A stretch of DNA of 64,000 nt, from contig NZ_FORP01000003.1 in assembly GCF_900114035.1 (NCBI RefSeq), positions 332,799 through 396,798 of the forward strand, given 5' to 3'. Below are positions 48,060 through 56,455 of this stretch, in pieces. The first letter of the stretch is position 1. Each line of letters starts with the position of its first letter. Under the pieces are notes generated by a model. It searched no databases, was not told the DNA's origin, and worked only from the letters and a program-made list of their open reading frames with translations. The stretch is from Amycolatopsis sacchari. Lineage in GTDB: Bacteria > Actinomycetota > Actinomycetes > Mycobacteriales > Pseudonocardiaceae. The position numbers and the translations under genes were made by a program.

Positions 48060-48938
48060 TCACCAGGCCGTGAAGCCCCCATCGACGGGCAAATTCGCGC
48101 CGGTGATGTAGGCGGCTTCCTCCGACAGCAGGAAGCGAATAGCTGCGGTGACGTCGCCGACCTTGCCGAGCCTGCCCAGCGGATACTGCTCGGCAAGCTT
48201 CGCCCTGACCTCGGCGTCGGTCTTTCCCTGGCGGTACTTGGCCGTGACCGGATCTGGACCGGCCAGGTTCGTCCGGTGCGGCACGTACCTGCCGCTTCCA
48301 TCGTCATACACCGGTGCCTGCACGTGACCGGGGCTGACGATGTTCACCGTCACACCCCATGGTGCTACTGCGACAGCTAGGTCTTTTGTCAGCTGGACAA
48401 GCCCCGCCTTGCTGACCGAGTACGCAGTTTCGCGAACAGGGCCCCGGTCGCCTTCGGTTTCGATCGGCAGCAATCCGTCGAACAACTTGTTGTTGAGGGC
48501 GGTCACACCGTAGATCGAGCCCACGTTGACTATCCGACCACCACCAGCTTCCCTCATGTAACCGAGTGCCTCCTGCGCAAGAAAGAAGGATGCCTCGAGG
48601 TTCGTCTCGACGACGTCCCGCCAATCTTGCACCGACGCGGCGAGCAGCGGCTTCAGCCTCGTGATAGCGGCGTTGTTGACCACACCGAACAGCCGGCCAT
48701 CAGCTGCCGCGACCGAGCAGATCCGCTTTCGATCGTGACTCGAACGGATGTCACCCACGCACAGGGCGGCGCGATCGCTACCACCTTTTGCCAGCTCCAC
48801 AGTCCGTCTGAGCGCCTGCTCATCACGCCCGACGAGGACGCAATGGTACCCATCCTCGAGTAAACGATGAGCCGTCGAGCGGCCCAGCATACCTCCCGCT
48901 CCGGTGACTATCACCCTCTTCTCGAAGTAGCTGCTCAC
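48060..48938 (-). CDS. Short-chain dehydrogenase/reductase A (island)
   Basis: 292 residues, classical FabG-type SDR. Nucleotide-binding TGAGGMLGRST, NNAA in GVVNNAAITRLKPLL, catalytic Ser in NVGSIYGV and Tyr-Lys in ETAYSVSKAGLVQL. It ends in DGGFTAW, as does SDR D (52068), and both share TRLxPLL and TNLEA with FFLAQ, so they are paralogues. GTG 48938 is preceded by AAGGAGGG. Redox of a sugar or cyclitol hydroxyl is likely; substrate unknown. Confidence 0.8.
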   Translation of the reverse strand: MSSYFEKRVIVTGAGGMLGRSTAHRLLEDGYHCVLVGRDEQALRRTVELAKGGSDRAALCVGDIRSSHDRKRICSVAAADGRLFGVVNNAAITRLKPLLAASVQDWRDVVETNLEASFFLAQEALGYMREAGGGRIVNVGSIYGVTALNNKLFDGLLPIETEGDRGPVRETAYSVSKAGLVQLTKDLAVAVAPWGVTVNIVSPGHVQAPVYDDGSGRYVPHRTNLAGPDPVTAKYRQGKTDAEVRAKLAEQYPLGRLGKVGDVTAAIRFLLSEEAAYITGANLPVDGGFTAW

Positions 48939-49146
48939 AACCCTCCTTCCCTCCTCGACGTCACCTCGCAATACTCCGACGAAACTAGCGACGTCCGGAT
49001 GGGACGGTAGAGGCCGGTTTTCACCAAAGCGCCTCACCCAGCATGCCCCTGAGTCGGTCTGCGAAAAATCGCCCCTCTTATGGTTGTCCGTCAACGTCCG
49101 TAGCGTCTAGTTCGATGGCCACAGACGACTCACGGAGCCTTTCCCG

Positions 49147-49899
49147 ATGTGGAGCAACCGAGCAATATCGAGAGAAGTTGTTGGAATAGTTCTCGGCGGC
49201 GGCCGTGGAACTCGGCTCCGCCCGCTGACGGACAACACGAACAAGCATCTTCTGCCCATCGCCGGAACGCCCATGATCACGAGGTGCATCAATCAACTTC
49301 TTGAAGCAAACATCAAGGACATCGTCGTCCTGATCGATCAGAAGTACGCCTCGCAGTTCATGGACGCCTTGCAGGACGGACGATCATTGGGTGCACGCAG
49401 CCTGTGCTACGCGTGGCAGCCGTTGAACGGAGCAGGATTACCCACGGCAATTGCACATGCCGCGCCTCACACAAAAGGACGTCGCATCGTCGTCGCATGT
49501 GGTGACGTACTCATCGAAAAAGGGATCTCCGGCCCTGTTCAGGATTTCCTCGCCCAACCCCGAGGTGCGCGAATGGTCACAGCCTTCAGTGCCGACAGTG
49601 CGGGGTACAGCCCACTCAAGACCTTGGACGACCGAGTGGTCGACATTCTACCCAAGGACCAGAGCCGACATGTTCCAGCCATGATCGACCTCGGTGTGTA
49701 CATGTACACCCCGGAGGTCTTCGACCGGATCCCCCGGCTGCTTCCGTCAGCGCGCGGCGAGACGGAGATCTGGGACCTCAATCTCAGCTACGCAGCTGAG
49801 GGTGAGTTGCGATTCAGTCAGATAGACGGCTGGTGGTCCGACACCGGAAGCGACCTCAAAACCTACTGCGAGGCGGACACGCACTATGCCAACAGGTAG
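49147..49899 (+). CDS. Sugar-1-phosphate nucleotidyltransferase (island)
   Basis: 250 residues. The nucleotide-binding motif GIVLGGGRGTRLRPLTDNTN with KHLLPIAGTPMI is that of RmlA/NTP_transferase enzymes. VACGDVLIEKGISG holds the metal Asp, and GWWSDTGSDLKTYCEAD is the RmlA-like C-terminus. It activates a sugar-1-phosphate as an NDP-sugar. It overlaps the next gene by 14 bp. Shorter than RmlA, lacking the C-terminal allosteric helices. Confidence 0.8.
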   Translation: MWSNRAISREVVGIVLGGGRGTRLRPLTDNTNKHLLPIAGTPMITRCINQLLEANIKDIVVLIDQKYASQFMDALQDGRSLGARSLCYAWQPLNGAGLPTAIAHAAPHTKGRRIVVACGDVLIEKGISGPVQDFLAQPRGARMVTAFSADSAGYSPLKTLDDRVVDILPKDQSRHVPAMIDLGVYMYTPEVFDRIPRLLPSARGETEIWDLNLSYAAEGELRFSQIDGWWSDTGSDLKTYCEADTHYANR

Positions 49900-51238
49900 C
49901 ACGATTGGCCGAATTCCTCTGCTCATCCTAGGATCGGGCCTGGCCGGGCTCGGAGCTGGCGTGGAAGCACAGCGCCAAGGCATCCAAAGTCTGATCCTTG
50001 AGGCAGACGAGCTGCCAGGGGGACTTTGCAGAAGCTCAAAACTGCTCGGCTGCGAATTTGATTTCGGCCCAAAGATACTTATACTCGATGAATCCGAAAA
50101 CTCGGCGGATATCCTAAACTTCCTCGACGGGAACCAGGAGGGTTACCCCCTGCGGGAAAACGTATACCTGACGGAGCACGGTCTGCTTGATTTCCCCCTG
50201 CAGCGCAATCTCGTGGACCTGCCACTAGCCGAGCGTATGAAGATTCTGCGAGATATCGAGTGGGCACAGCATCATCCGCGACCAATTCGAAGTTACCGGG
50301 ACTGGCTGGTCAACGGCTACGGCCAACGCCTGTGTGAGCAGGTTCTCTTCCCCTACGAAGAGAAAAAATGGCAGATCTCGTTGGACGACTTGGACTACAC
50401 CTGGGCGCTCGACCGACCGGTCAAAGTACACCTTGACGAGGTCAAAGCAGGAGCGTTCACCAAGCTCCAGCCAAGCAGGCAATACTTCTATCCAAAAGTC
50501 GGCAGCATCGCCACGCTCAGCGAGGCCATGGCTGAGCAGGCCGGAGAGATAGTGCTTGAGACGCGGGTCGAGCACATTGATCTTGAGCGGAAGTTGGTCC
50601 ATGCCGGCCACAAAACCTACAGCTACGATACCCTCATCTCATCGATCCCCTTGGATGACGAGGTGCGGATGACCGGCGGTGGCGTGAACAAGGTCCTTCG
50701 ACAGCAGGTCTCATCGACCCTCCGGCGGCTTTCGATCCGGGTTTTCAACCTTATCTTTGAAGGGAACGTGGAGCTGGACGGTACCGCGATCTACTTCCCA
50801 GAAAAAGAGTTCTTATTCAGGCGCATTTGCGTTTTGCAAAACCTCTGCCCTTCGTTATCGCGTACCGGGAAGACCCCACTCTCGATCGAGATCTCACTCA
50901 AGCCCGAAGAAGCACCACCGGCAGTAGGTGACCAACTGAGCGCGAGCCTGGAACAGCTCAAACGCATACCCCAGTTTGCAAAATTGGGCCGCCTCCTCGG
51001 CCACGAAGTACGAGAAATCGATTTCGCTTACCCCATGCAAACAAACGGATTACGCGCTTTGGTCGACCGGGTGCACCAAGAATACGCTCGACACGGTGTT
51101 TTTCATTGCGGTCGGGGTGGAAACTTCGACTACTGCAACAGTGATATCGCATACCGCCAAGGCAGGTCGACAGTGCAGCAGTTGAGTCGAGGGACGTTGG
51201 CTACCACTTCATGGACCTCTCAACGAACGACCGGGTGA
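49886..51238 (+). CDS. UDP-galactopyranose-mutase-like FAD protein (island)
   Basis: 450 residues. FAD Rossmann motif LLILGSGLAGLGAGVEAQRQ near residue 12, then LEADELPGGLCRSSKLLGCE. The C-terminal FAD contact is HCGRGGNFDYCNSDIAYRQG. The middle (LVNGYGQRLCEQVLFPYEEK, then WALDRPVKVHLDE) is as in UGM-like and protoporphyrinogen-oxidase-like enzymes. With a nucleotidyltransferase in the same operon the best reading is a pyranose-to-furanose mutase acting on the NDP-sugar. This is inferred; amine-oxidase-type chemistry cannot be ruled out. Confidence 0.7.
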   Translation: MPTGSTIGRIPLLILGSGLAGLGAGVEAQRQGIQSLILEADELPGGLCRSSKLLGCEFDFGPKILILDESENSADILNFLDGNQEGYPLRENVYLTEHGLLDFPLQRNLVDLPLAERMKILRDIEWAQHHPRPIRSYRDWLVNGYGQRLCEQVLFPYEEKKWQISLDDLDYTWALDRPVKVHLDEVKAGAFTKLQPSRQYFYPKVGSIATLSEAMAEQAGEIVLETRVEHIDLERKLVHAGHKTYSYDTLISSIPLDDEVRMTGGGVNKVLRQQVSSTLRRLSIRVFNLIFEGNVELDGTAIYFPEKEFLFRRICVLQNLCPSLSRTGKTPLSIEISLKPEEAPPAVGDQLSASLEQLKRIPQFAKLGRLLGHEVREIDFAYPMQTNGLRALVDRVHQEYARHGVFHCGRGGNFDYCNSDIAYRQGRSTVQQLSRGTLATTSWTSQRTTG

Positions 51239-51242
51239 AGAA

Positions 51243-52064
51243 ATGGCAGTTCCTGATGTCACCGGCCGGCCCTTGTCCGAGTTGATTAGTCTGACAAAGC
51301 GCGTTGCGGTCGTGACCGGAGGAGCCGATGGAATAGGTCACGCGATAGCCTCTCGCTTCGCGGAAGCAGGCGCGGAGGTGGTAGTAGCCGATCTCGATTT
51401 TGCGAAAGCCCAGCGTACGACTGAAAAGCTTAGCGATCGATATCAACGCAAGTGCATAGGCGTCTACGCTGATGTATCAAGCAAGAAGTCCCTGCAGGAT
51501 GCTGCGGAGTTCACGATCAAAGAGCTGGGCAGCCTGGACGTATGGGTGAACAACGCGGGGGTCTATCCCGTCACCCCCGTCCTCGAACTGACCGAAGATC
51601 AGTGGGAACACGTCATGGCCGTAAATTTGAAGGGGACCTTCCTGGGTTCGGTGGAAGCGGCAAAAAATATGATCGCGCTGAACCGTCCCGGCGTGATAAT
51701 CAACCTCTCGTCTACGGTTGGCTACCGAGCAACCATGACAGGCTGGGCGGATTATGCCGCCGCCAAACACGGCGTCCGCGGCCTGACGAAAGCACTGTCC
51801 GTACAACTGGCTAGCTACGGTATTCGAGTACTGGCGCTTGCCCCAACAGGGACGAACACGCCGGGTATACGCAGGTCGGAACAGGAAGCCGAAGAGCAGG
51901 GAGTCGATCTGGAACGGTCGAGGCAGCGATCAATCAAACCTCTTGGACGCGAAGGTGTGCCAGATGACATAGCACGGGTTGCCCTTTTCTGCGCAAGCGA
52001 CCTTTCCCTACTGATGACCGGCAGCACGCTTCTCGTCGACGGGGGCACACTCGCACTCTTGTGA
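51243..52064 (+). CDS. Short-chain dehydrogenase/reductase C (island)
   Basis: 273 residues. TGGADGIGHAIASRFAEAG, WVNNAGVYPVTPV, catalytic Ser in NLSSTVGY and YAAAKHGVRGLTK. A classical SDR with Rossmann fold; the Asp after the second strand (VVVADLDFAK) favours NAD. It follows the mutase-like gene by 4 bp in the same operon. Confidence 0.8.
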   Translation: MAVPDVTGRPLSELISLTKRVAVVTGGADGIGHAIASRFAEAGAEVVVADLDFAKAQRTTEKLSDRYQRKCIGVYADVSSKKSLQDAAEFTIKELGSLDVWVNNAGVYPVTPVLELTEDQWEHVMAVNLKGTFLGSVEAAKNMIALNRPGVIINLSSTVGYRATMTGWADYAAAKHGVRGLTKALSVQLASYGIRVLALAPTGTNTPGIRRSEQEAEEQGVDLERSRQRSIKPLGREGVPDDIARVALFCASDLSLLMTGSTLLVDGGTLALL

Positions 52065-52067
52065 GAG

Positions 52068-52931
52068 CTACCATGCAGAAAACCCACCGTCTGCGACGAT
52101 GTTCGTCCCAGTCAGGTAGGACGCGTCGCACGACATGAGAAAACTGACTGGACCGGCAACATCCTCGACGCGTCCAAGACGTCGTAGAGGAACTCGGGCC
52201 TGGATTCGCTCCGAAATCTGCTCCCTCGCCTCGATCATCCTTGGGTCCGACTTCCCGACCAACCCTGATTGTTCGCCCGCAGCCAGTCGTCGACGCTTCT
52301 CTTCTTCAGGATGCGACACGAAACCCGGACTCACGGCGTTCACTGTGATCCCCCAACGGCCCACCGCCGTAGCGAGGTCGCGTGTGATCTGGAGCAGACC
52401 GCCCTTGCTGGCGGCATACGCGGACTCCCGGATGGGTCCGCGATCTCCTGGTGAGGTTTCGAGCACGTCCAACCCCAACGGATCTCGCCCCACGAGGCCA
52501 TGGATGGAACCAATGTTCACGATCCGGCCCTCGCCATGTTTGCGCATATGCCCGACGGTGAGCTGAGCGAGAAAGAAGCAGGCCTCGAGGTTGGTCGTGA
52601 TAGTGTTACGCCATTCCTCGACGGACTCATCCAACAACGGCGTCAACCGGGTTACTCCGGCATTGTTGACCAAACCAAAAAGCCTTCCACGCCATTCTAC
52701 CGCACGCTGTACGAGCTCCTCACGCTCGTCAGGGTCACGAAGGTCGGTCATCACGACGAGGGCACGTTCGGCGTCAACACCAGAATTTTGGACAGTTTCT
52801 ACCAGAAAGCTCTCGTCCGGTCCGGCAAGCACACATAGGAACCCGTCCCGGAGAAGTCGACGCGCGATACCACGACCGATCCCCGTTCCTCCGCCGGTAA
52901 CAATGACCGTGCGATTTTTTTCTTCGTCCAC
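52068..52931 (-). CDS. Short-chain dehydrogenase/reductase D (island)
   Basis: 287 residues from the GTG at 52931, which has GGAGGG five bases upstream. TGGGTGIGRGIARRLL, FGLVNNAGVTRLTPLLDES, catalytic Ser in NIGSIHGL and SAYAASKGGLLQI. Clearly homologous to SDR A (shared GDRGPIRE, DGGFSAW end). Adjacent and co-directional with SDR E. The stop is 3 bp from the SDR C stop, so the two operons are convergent. Confidence 0.8.
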   Translation of the reverse strand: MDEEKNRTVIVTGGGTGIGRGIARRLLRDGFLCVLAGPDESFLVETVQNSGVDAERALVVMTDLRDPDEREELVQRAVEWRGRLFGLVNNAGVTRLTPLLDESVEEWRNTITTNLEACFFLAQLTVGHMRKHGEGRIVNIGSIHGLVGRDPLGLDVLETSPGDRGPIRESAYAASKGGLLQITRDLATAVGRWGITVNAVSPGFVSHPEEEKRRRLAAGEQSGLVGKSDPRMIEAREQISERIQARVPLRRLGRVEDVAGPVSFLMSCDASYLTGTNIVADGGFSAW

Positions 52932-52989
52932 AAACCCTCCGAAAGACAGGCGGATCAAAAGGGGTCAATTCCACGGCCGCCGTGGCAGG

Positions 52990-53685
52990 TCAGAACTGCG
53001 CCTGCCCCATGGGATGAACCAGGATTTCGTGCACAACCATGTGCGGTGGCATGTCGAGCAATCCCGTAACGACCTGAGCGAGGTCTTCCGGAGGCATCAG
53101 AGACCACGAGTCGCCAGAAGATTCGGCACGACGTCCCCCCCATGACGTGTCGATGCCACCTGGCATGACGCAGCAGACTTTCACCCCGTGGTCTTTAACC
53201 TCACGAAGCAGAGAACCGCTGAAACCGAGCAAACCGAATTTCGTAGCCGCGTAGACACTTGCACGTGGAGCGTACCTGCGCCCCCAGTCGGACCCGATGT
53301 TTACGATGAGACCCCGCTTGGCTGCCACCATGCCCCTTATCGCGGCATGGGCACAGAGAATTTGGCCAGTGAGATTGACATCGATCAGCTTCTTGAAGTC
53401 CTCAGGATCAGCCTGCTCGAATGGCTCGACTCTTCCTCCTGCGGCATTATTGACCAACACGTCAACGTCGCCGTATTTGGTACGCACGTGGGAGAAGAGG
53501 CTGTTAACGTCCTCCGGCCTCGAGATGTCGGTCCGCACCCAGTCGAACTTCGTTTGATCCTCGGGCTGAGTCCGAGACGCACCGACGACGTTCATCCCCC
53601 TACTGCACAGGGCGTTGGCAATAGCCAGCCCCAGACCGCGTGAGACGCCCGTAACGATTGCGGTGCGGTACTTTCCACCCGTCAT
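52990..53685 (-). CDS. Short-chain dehydrogenase/reductase E (island)
   Basis: 231 residues. TGVSRGLGLAIANALCSRG, LVNNAAGGRVEPFE, catalytic Ser in NIGSDWGRRYAP and YAATKFGLLGFSGSL. Shorter and distinct from SDRs A, C and D, ending PMGQAQF. ATG 53685 used; a TTG three codons up is possible. First gene of the leftward pair at the right end of the island. Confidence 0.78.
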   Translation of the reverse strand: MTGGKYRTAIVTGVSRGLGLAIANALCSRGMNVVGASRTQPEDQTKFDWVRTDISRPEDVNSLFSHVRTKYGDVDVLVNNAAGGRVEPFEQADPEDFKKLIDVNLTGQILCAHAAIRGMVAAKRGLIVNIGSDWGRRYAPRASVYAATKFGLLGFSGSLLREVKDHGVKVCCVMPGGIDTSWGGRRAESSGDSWSLMPPEDLAQVVTGLLDMPPHMVVHEILVHPMGQAQF

Positions 53686-53917
53686 CGGTACCAACCCGGG
53701 ACAAAGCTCTTCGTCGGCGACTGCCTCAAGCGTGATCCTTCTGATGACATGGCGCCTCCAGCCGGAGGAGATAGTGTACTTGAGTTAACGGACCACCTGA
53801 TGAAACAGTTCGTTCAGAAACCTATCCCGCCGCGACTTGTCGTGCAAGTGCCTCAGTGCGACGTGGCCCCGGGTGGGTTTCGCCTGCAAAGCCAGTGGGG
53901 GTGAATCCAGCTAGTTC

Positions 53918-54382
53918 TTACTTGCCCGTGAGGGCAGGCTCCGGCGTGGCGACTGTGGGCGTGCCGCGCCGGCTGCGGTGGCGGATCCACCACAGTGCGC
54001 CCACCGCGACGAGCCACGTGATCAGGATCGTCGTGCCCAGGGGCAGCAGCGTGAGGCTCGCCGTGCGGCCGGCCACCCTCGCCAGCTCCGGGTCCGACGT
54101 GTCGTACTCGATGCGGACCAGGTCCCCGGCCACGAGACCGCCCGGGTAGAGCACACCGTTGGCCGGGATGTGCACGATCCCATCAGGCGTCTCGAACCGG
54201 ATGATCGTGCGATCCCACGACACCGAGTCGACCTGGGCGTTGGCCGCACCCAGGTGGCTCGTGATCGCACCGTCGTTGCGGATGGCCGCGAACAACAGCC
54301 CCACGCACAACGCGGTGATCAACCCGGCGACGCCGAACACGACACGACGAGCGATCCGCTGGCGTCGCTCGCTCGTCGTCAC
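53918..54382 (-). CDS. DUF3592-type two-helix membrane protein
   Basis: 154 residues. TM1 near 13-32 (VVFGVAGLITALCVGLLFAA), an extracytoplasmic SH3-like beta-domain (VDSVSWDRTIIRFETPDGIV; GDLVRIEYDTSDPELA), and TM2 near 112-132 (LLPLGTTILITWLVAVGALW) before a basic tail. This is the DUF3592 arrangement. GTG 54382. The gene is the target of the island, whose right repeat provides its end. Function unknown. Confidence 0.7.
   Translation of the reverse strand: MTTSERRQRIARRVVFGVAGLITALCVGLLFAAIRNDGAITSHLGAANAQVDSVSWDRTIIRFETPDGIVHIPANGVLYPGGLVAGDLVRIEYDTSDPELARVAGRTASLTLLPLGTTILITWLVAVGALWWIRHRSRRGTPTVATPEPALTGK
53920..53981. repeat. Right 62-bp direct repeat (functional 3' end of DUF3592-type gene)
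   Basis: Matches 47935-47996 at 60 of 62 bases. It supplies the last 20 codons of the DUF3592-type gene with a TAA stop at 53918. The repeat contains the small hairpin TGCCC-GTGA-GGGCA right at its gene-end edge. Confidence 0.9.
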
Positions 54383-54496
54383 GCCTCCCAGGGTAGCGAT
54401 GCCGGGCCCTCCCGCCGAGGTCGGTCGCGGTCAGTGCCCGCGCCACGGACACCGCCGGCACCCGGAGGAAGTGGCCCGCCACCGTGCGAGGTGCGC

Positions 54497-54722
54497 CGGG
54501 CCACCTCCGGACTCAGTACAGGTGCGGCACCGCGGGACGTGTGACGGGCCCCTCCGGATTCGGTACTGACCGGCCACCCTGCGACGCGCGGTGGGCCACC
54601 TCCGCACTCAGTACAGGTGCGCCGCCGCGCGACGTGTGACCGGCCACCTTCGGTACCGGCCCGCCGCCTTGCCACGTGCGGCGGGCCACCTCCCGACTCA
54701 GTACTGGTGCGCCGCCGCGAGC
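54497..54722. repeat. Degenerate repeat copying the M1 peptidase 3' end
   Basis: GGGCCACCTCC...ACTCAGTACAGGTGCG occurs at about 54498 and 54593, and with ACTCAGTACTGGTGCG at about 54683, the third copy being the last codons and stop of the peptidase gene itself. Partial half-units lie between. Three tandem copies at about 90-95 bp spacing, derived from the gene end. No gene is seen in 54,383-54,697. Confidence 0.65.
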
Positions 54723-56215
54723 AGTTCGTGCGTCTGCTGGATCTTCGCGTACGACTTGGGCGCCACCGGGGCAGCTGCGGTGCGCAGGGCGGCCGTCGCG
54801 CCGTTCGGGCCCACCGCGGGCTTGCCCTTGGTGAACAGCCACGTGGTGAACAGGTCCTGCAGCGGCTTGCCGGAGATCCGCTCCGCCAGCGCGATGAACT
54901 GCGGGATCCGCGCGTCGCCGCCCTTGTGCTGCGCGACCCACGTCTTCAGGATCGTGAAGAACGCGTCGTCACCGACCGCGGTGCGCAGGGCCTGCAACGT
55001 CAGCGCGCCCCGGTCGTACACGGCGTTGTCGAACTGGTTCTCCGCGCCGGGGTCGCCCGGCAGCACCTGCCACAGCGGGTCATCCGCCGGGGCCGAGTCG
55101 TAGATGTACTGCGCCAGCTCCGCGGGCGTGCCCTCGCCCTCGTGCTCCGACCACAGGAACTCGGCGTACGACGCGAAACCCTCGTTCAGCCAGATGTCGC
55201 TCCAGCGCCCGAGGGACACCGCGTCCCCGAACCACTGGTGCGCGTTCTCGTGCGCGACGACCGACGTGTTGCTGCCCGAGCGGAAGAACGAAGCGCCGTA
55301 CACCGGCCGCGTCTGGGCCTCCAGCGCGAAGTTCAGGCCCGTGGACACCACGCCGCCCTGCGCCTCGAACGGATACGGCCCGAACTGCGTCGACAGGAAC
55401 TCGTCGATCTCCGGGGTGCGCTCGACGCTCGCCTTGGCGGCGTCGAGGGAGGCGCCCGCCGCCGGGTCGTACGCGGTGACGAACGGCTTGCCGTCGGGCG
55501 TGGTGGACTGGTTGACCTGGAACGCGCCCACCTCGAGCGTCGCCAGGTACGTCGCCTGCGGCTGGGTGCTGCGCCAGTTCCAGCGCGTCCAGCCCGCCCG
55601 CTGCTTCGTGGTGCGCACGAGCGTCCCGTTGGACAGCGCGGCCACGTTGTCCGGCACCTCGACGGAGATGTCGTACGTCGCCTTGTCCGTCGGGTGGTCG
55701 TTGGCGGGGAACCACCACTGCGAGTTCTGCGGCTCGTCCACGGCGAGCGCGCCGTCGGCGGTCTTCTTCCACGCCGTGTAGCCGTCGATGACGACCTTCG
55801 ACGGGGTGTCGGCGTAGTTCACGACGACCGTGATCGTCTGGTTCTTCGCCAGCGGCTTGGCCGGGGTCACGACCAGCTCGCCGTTCTCGTTCGGATCGGC
55901 GTGGAACGCGGCGGGCACGTTGTTGATCCGCACGGAGTTGACGTGCAGGCCGAAGTCGAGGTCGAAGCTCGACAGGTCCTGCGTCGTCTTCGCGAGGATC
56001 GTCGTGGTGCCGGACAACAGGTCGGTGGCCGGCTGGTAGGTCAGCCGGATGTCGTAGTGCGAGACGTCGTAACCGCCGTTCCCCGCGTACGGGTAGTAGG
56101 GGTCACCGACGCCCGGCGCTCCCGCTGCCGGTGCGGCGCTCGCGGTGGCGGTGAGCAGTGTGGTCGCGATGCCAGTGGCGACAGCCCCCAGGCCCGCTCG
56201 AGTTCGCAGACGCAT
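54698..56215 (-). CDS. Secreted M1-family aminopeptidase
   Basis: 505 residues. A signal peptide (GLGAVATGIATTLLTATASA) is followed by the M1 N-terminal beta-domain. The zinc site is HENAHQWFGDAVSLGRW with a downstream Glu in IWLNEGFASYAEFLWSE. The exopeptidase GAMEN-like segment appears as VVSTGLNFALEAQTRP. Shorter than full-length PepN, lacking the C-terminal helical domain. ATG 56215. Extracellular peptide digestion is likely. Confidence 0.88.
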   Translation of the reverse strand: MRLRTRAGLGAVATGIATTLLTATASAAPAAGAPGVGDPYYPYAGNGGYDVSHYDIRLTYQPATDLLSGTTTILAKTTQDLSSFDLDFGLHVNSVRINNVPAAFHADPNENGELVVTPAKPLAKNQTITVVVNYADTPSKVVIDGYTAWKKTADGALAVDEPQNSQWWFPANDHPTDKATYDISVEVPDNVAALSNGTLVRTTKQRAGWTRWNWRSTQPQATYLATLEVGAFQVNQSTTPDGKPFVTAYDPAAGASLDAAKASVERTPEIDEFLSTQFGPYPFEAQGGVVSTGLNFALEAQTRPVYGASFFRSGSNTSVVAHENAHQWFGDAVSLGRWSDIWLNEGFASYAEFLWSEHEGEGTPAELAQYIYDSAPADDPLWQVLPGDPGAENQFDNAVYDRGALTLQALRTAVGDDAFFTILKTWVAQHKGGDARIPQFIALAERISGKPLQDLFTTWLFTKGKPAVGPNGATAALRTAAAPVAPKSYAKIQQTHELLAAAHQY

Positions 56216-56455
56216 GGCCGGAAAGCTAGCGAGAAAACCGGCCACCGGATACGGCCTTAAGGAGGGTCTTACCGGCTGGGACGGAAAGGGGTGGCTCCTC
56301 GCCCGCGCCGGTGGTATGGACATCCGGAAGTCGGTGCCACGCCTGGTTTCCGCTGCTCAACGGCCTGCGAGCGAACACCCTGCCGCCTCACGAGCGGACC
56401 ACTCGCTCGCACACGAAAATGCCCGTTCGCTCGCTACGACTTGCTCACTCGTGCG

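Larger units (their letters stand above)
47935..53981. mobile_element. Genomic island bounded by 62-bp direct repeats
   Basis: A 6-kb segment lies between two copies of the last 62 bp of the DUF3592-type gene. Its GC and codon use are clearly lower than in both flanks. It holds six genes in three transcription units (one SDR leftward; nucleotidyltransferase, mutase-like flavoprotein and SDR rightward; two SDRs leftward). The right end restores the target gene 3' end, as integrative elements do. There is no integrase, transposase or tRNA, so the element is either a decayed integrative element or an insertion by recombination between relatives. Confidence 0.75.

Noticed and set aside
54379..54675. 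98-codon minus-strand ORF between DUF3592-type and peptidase genes
   Set aside because: It is produced by the gene-end repeat; same peptide recurs with the repeat and there is no ribosome site.
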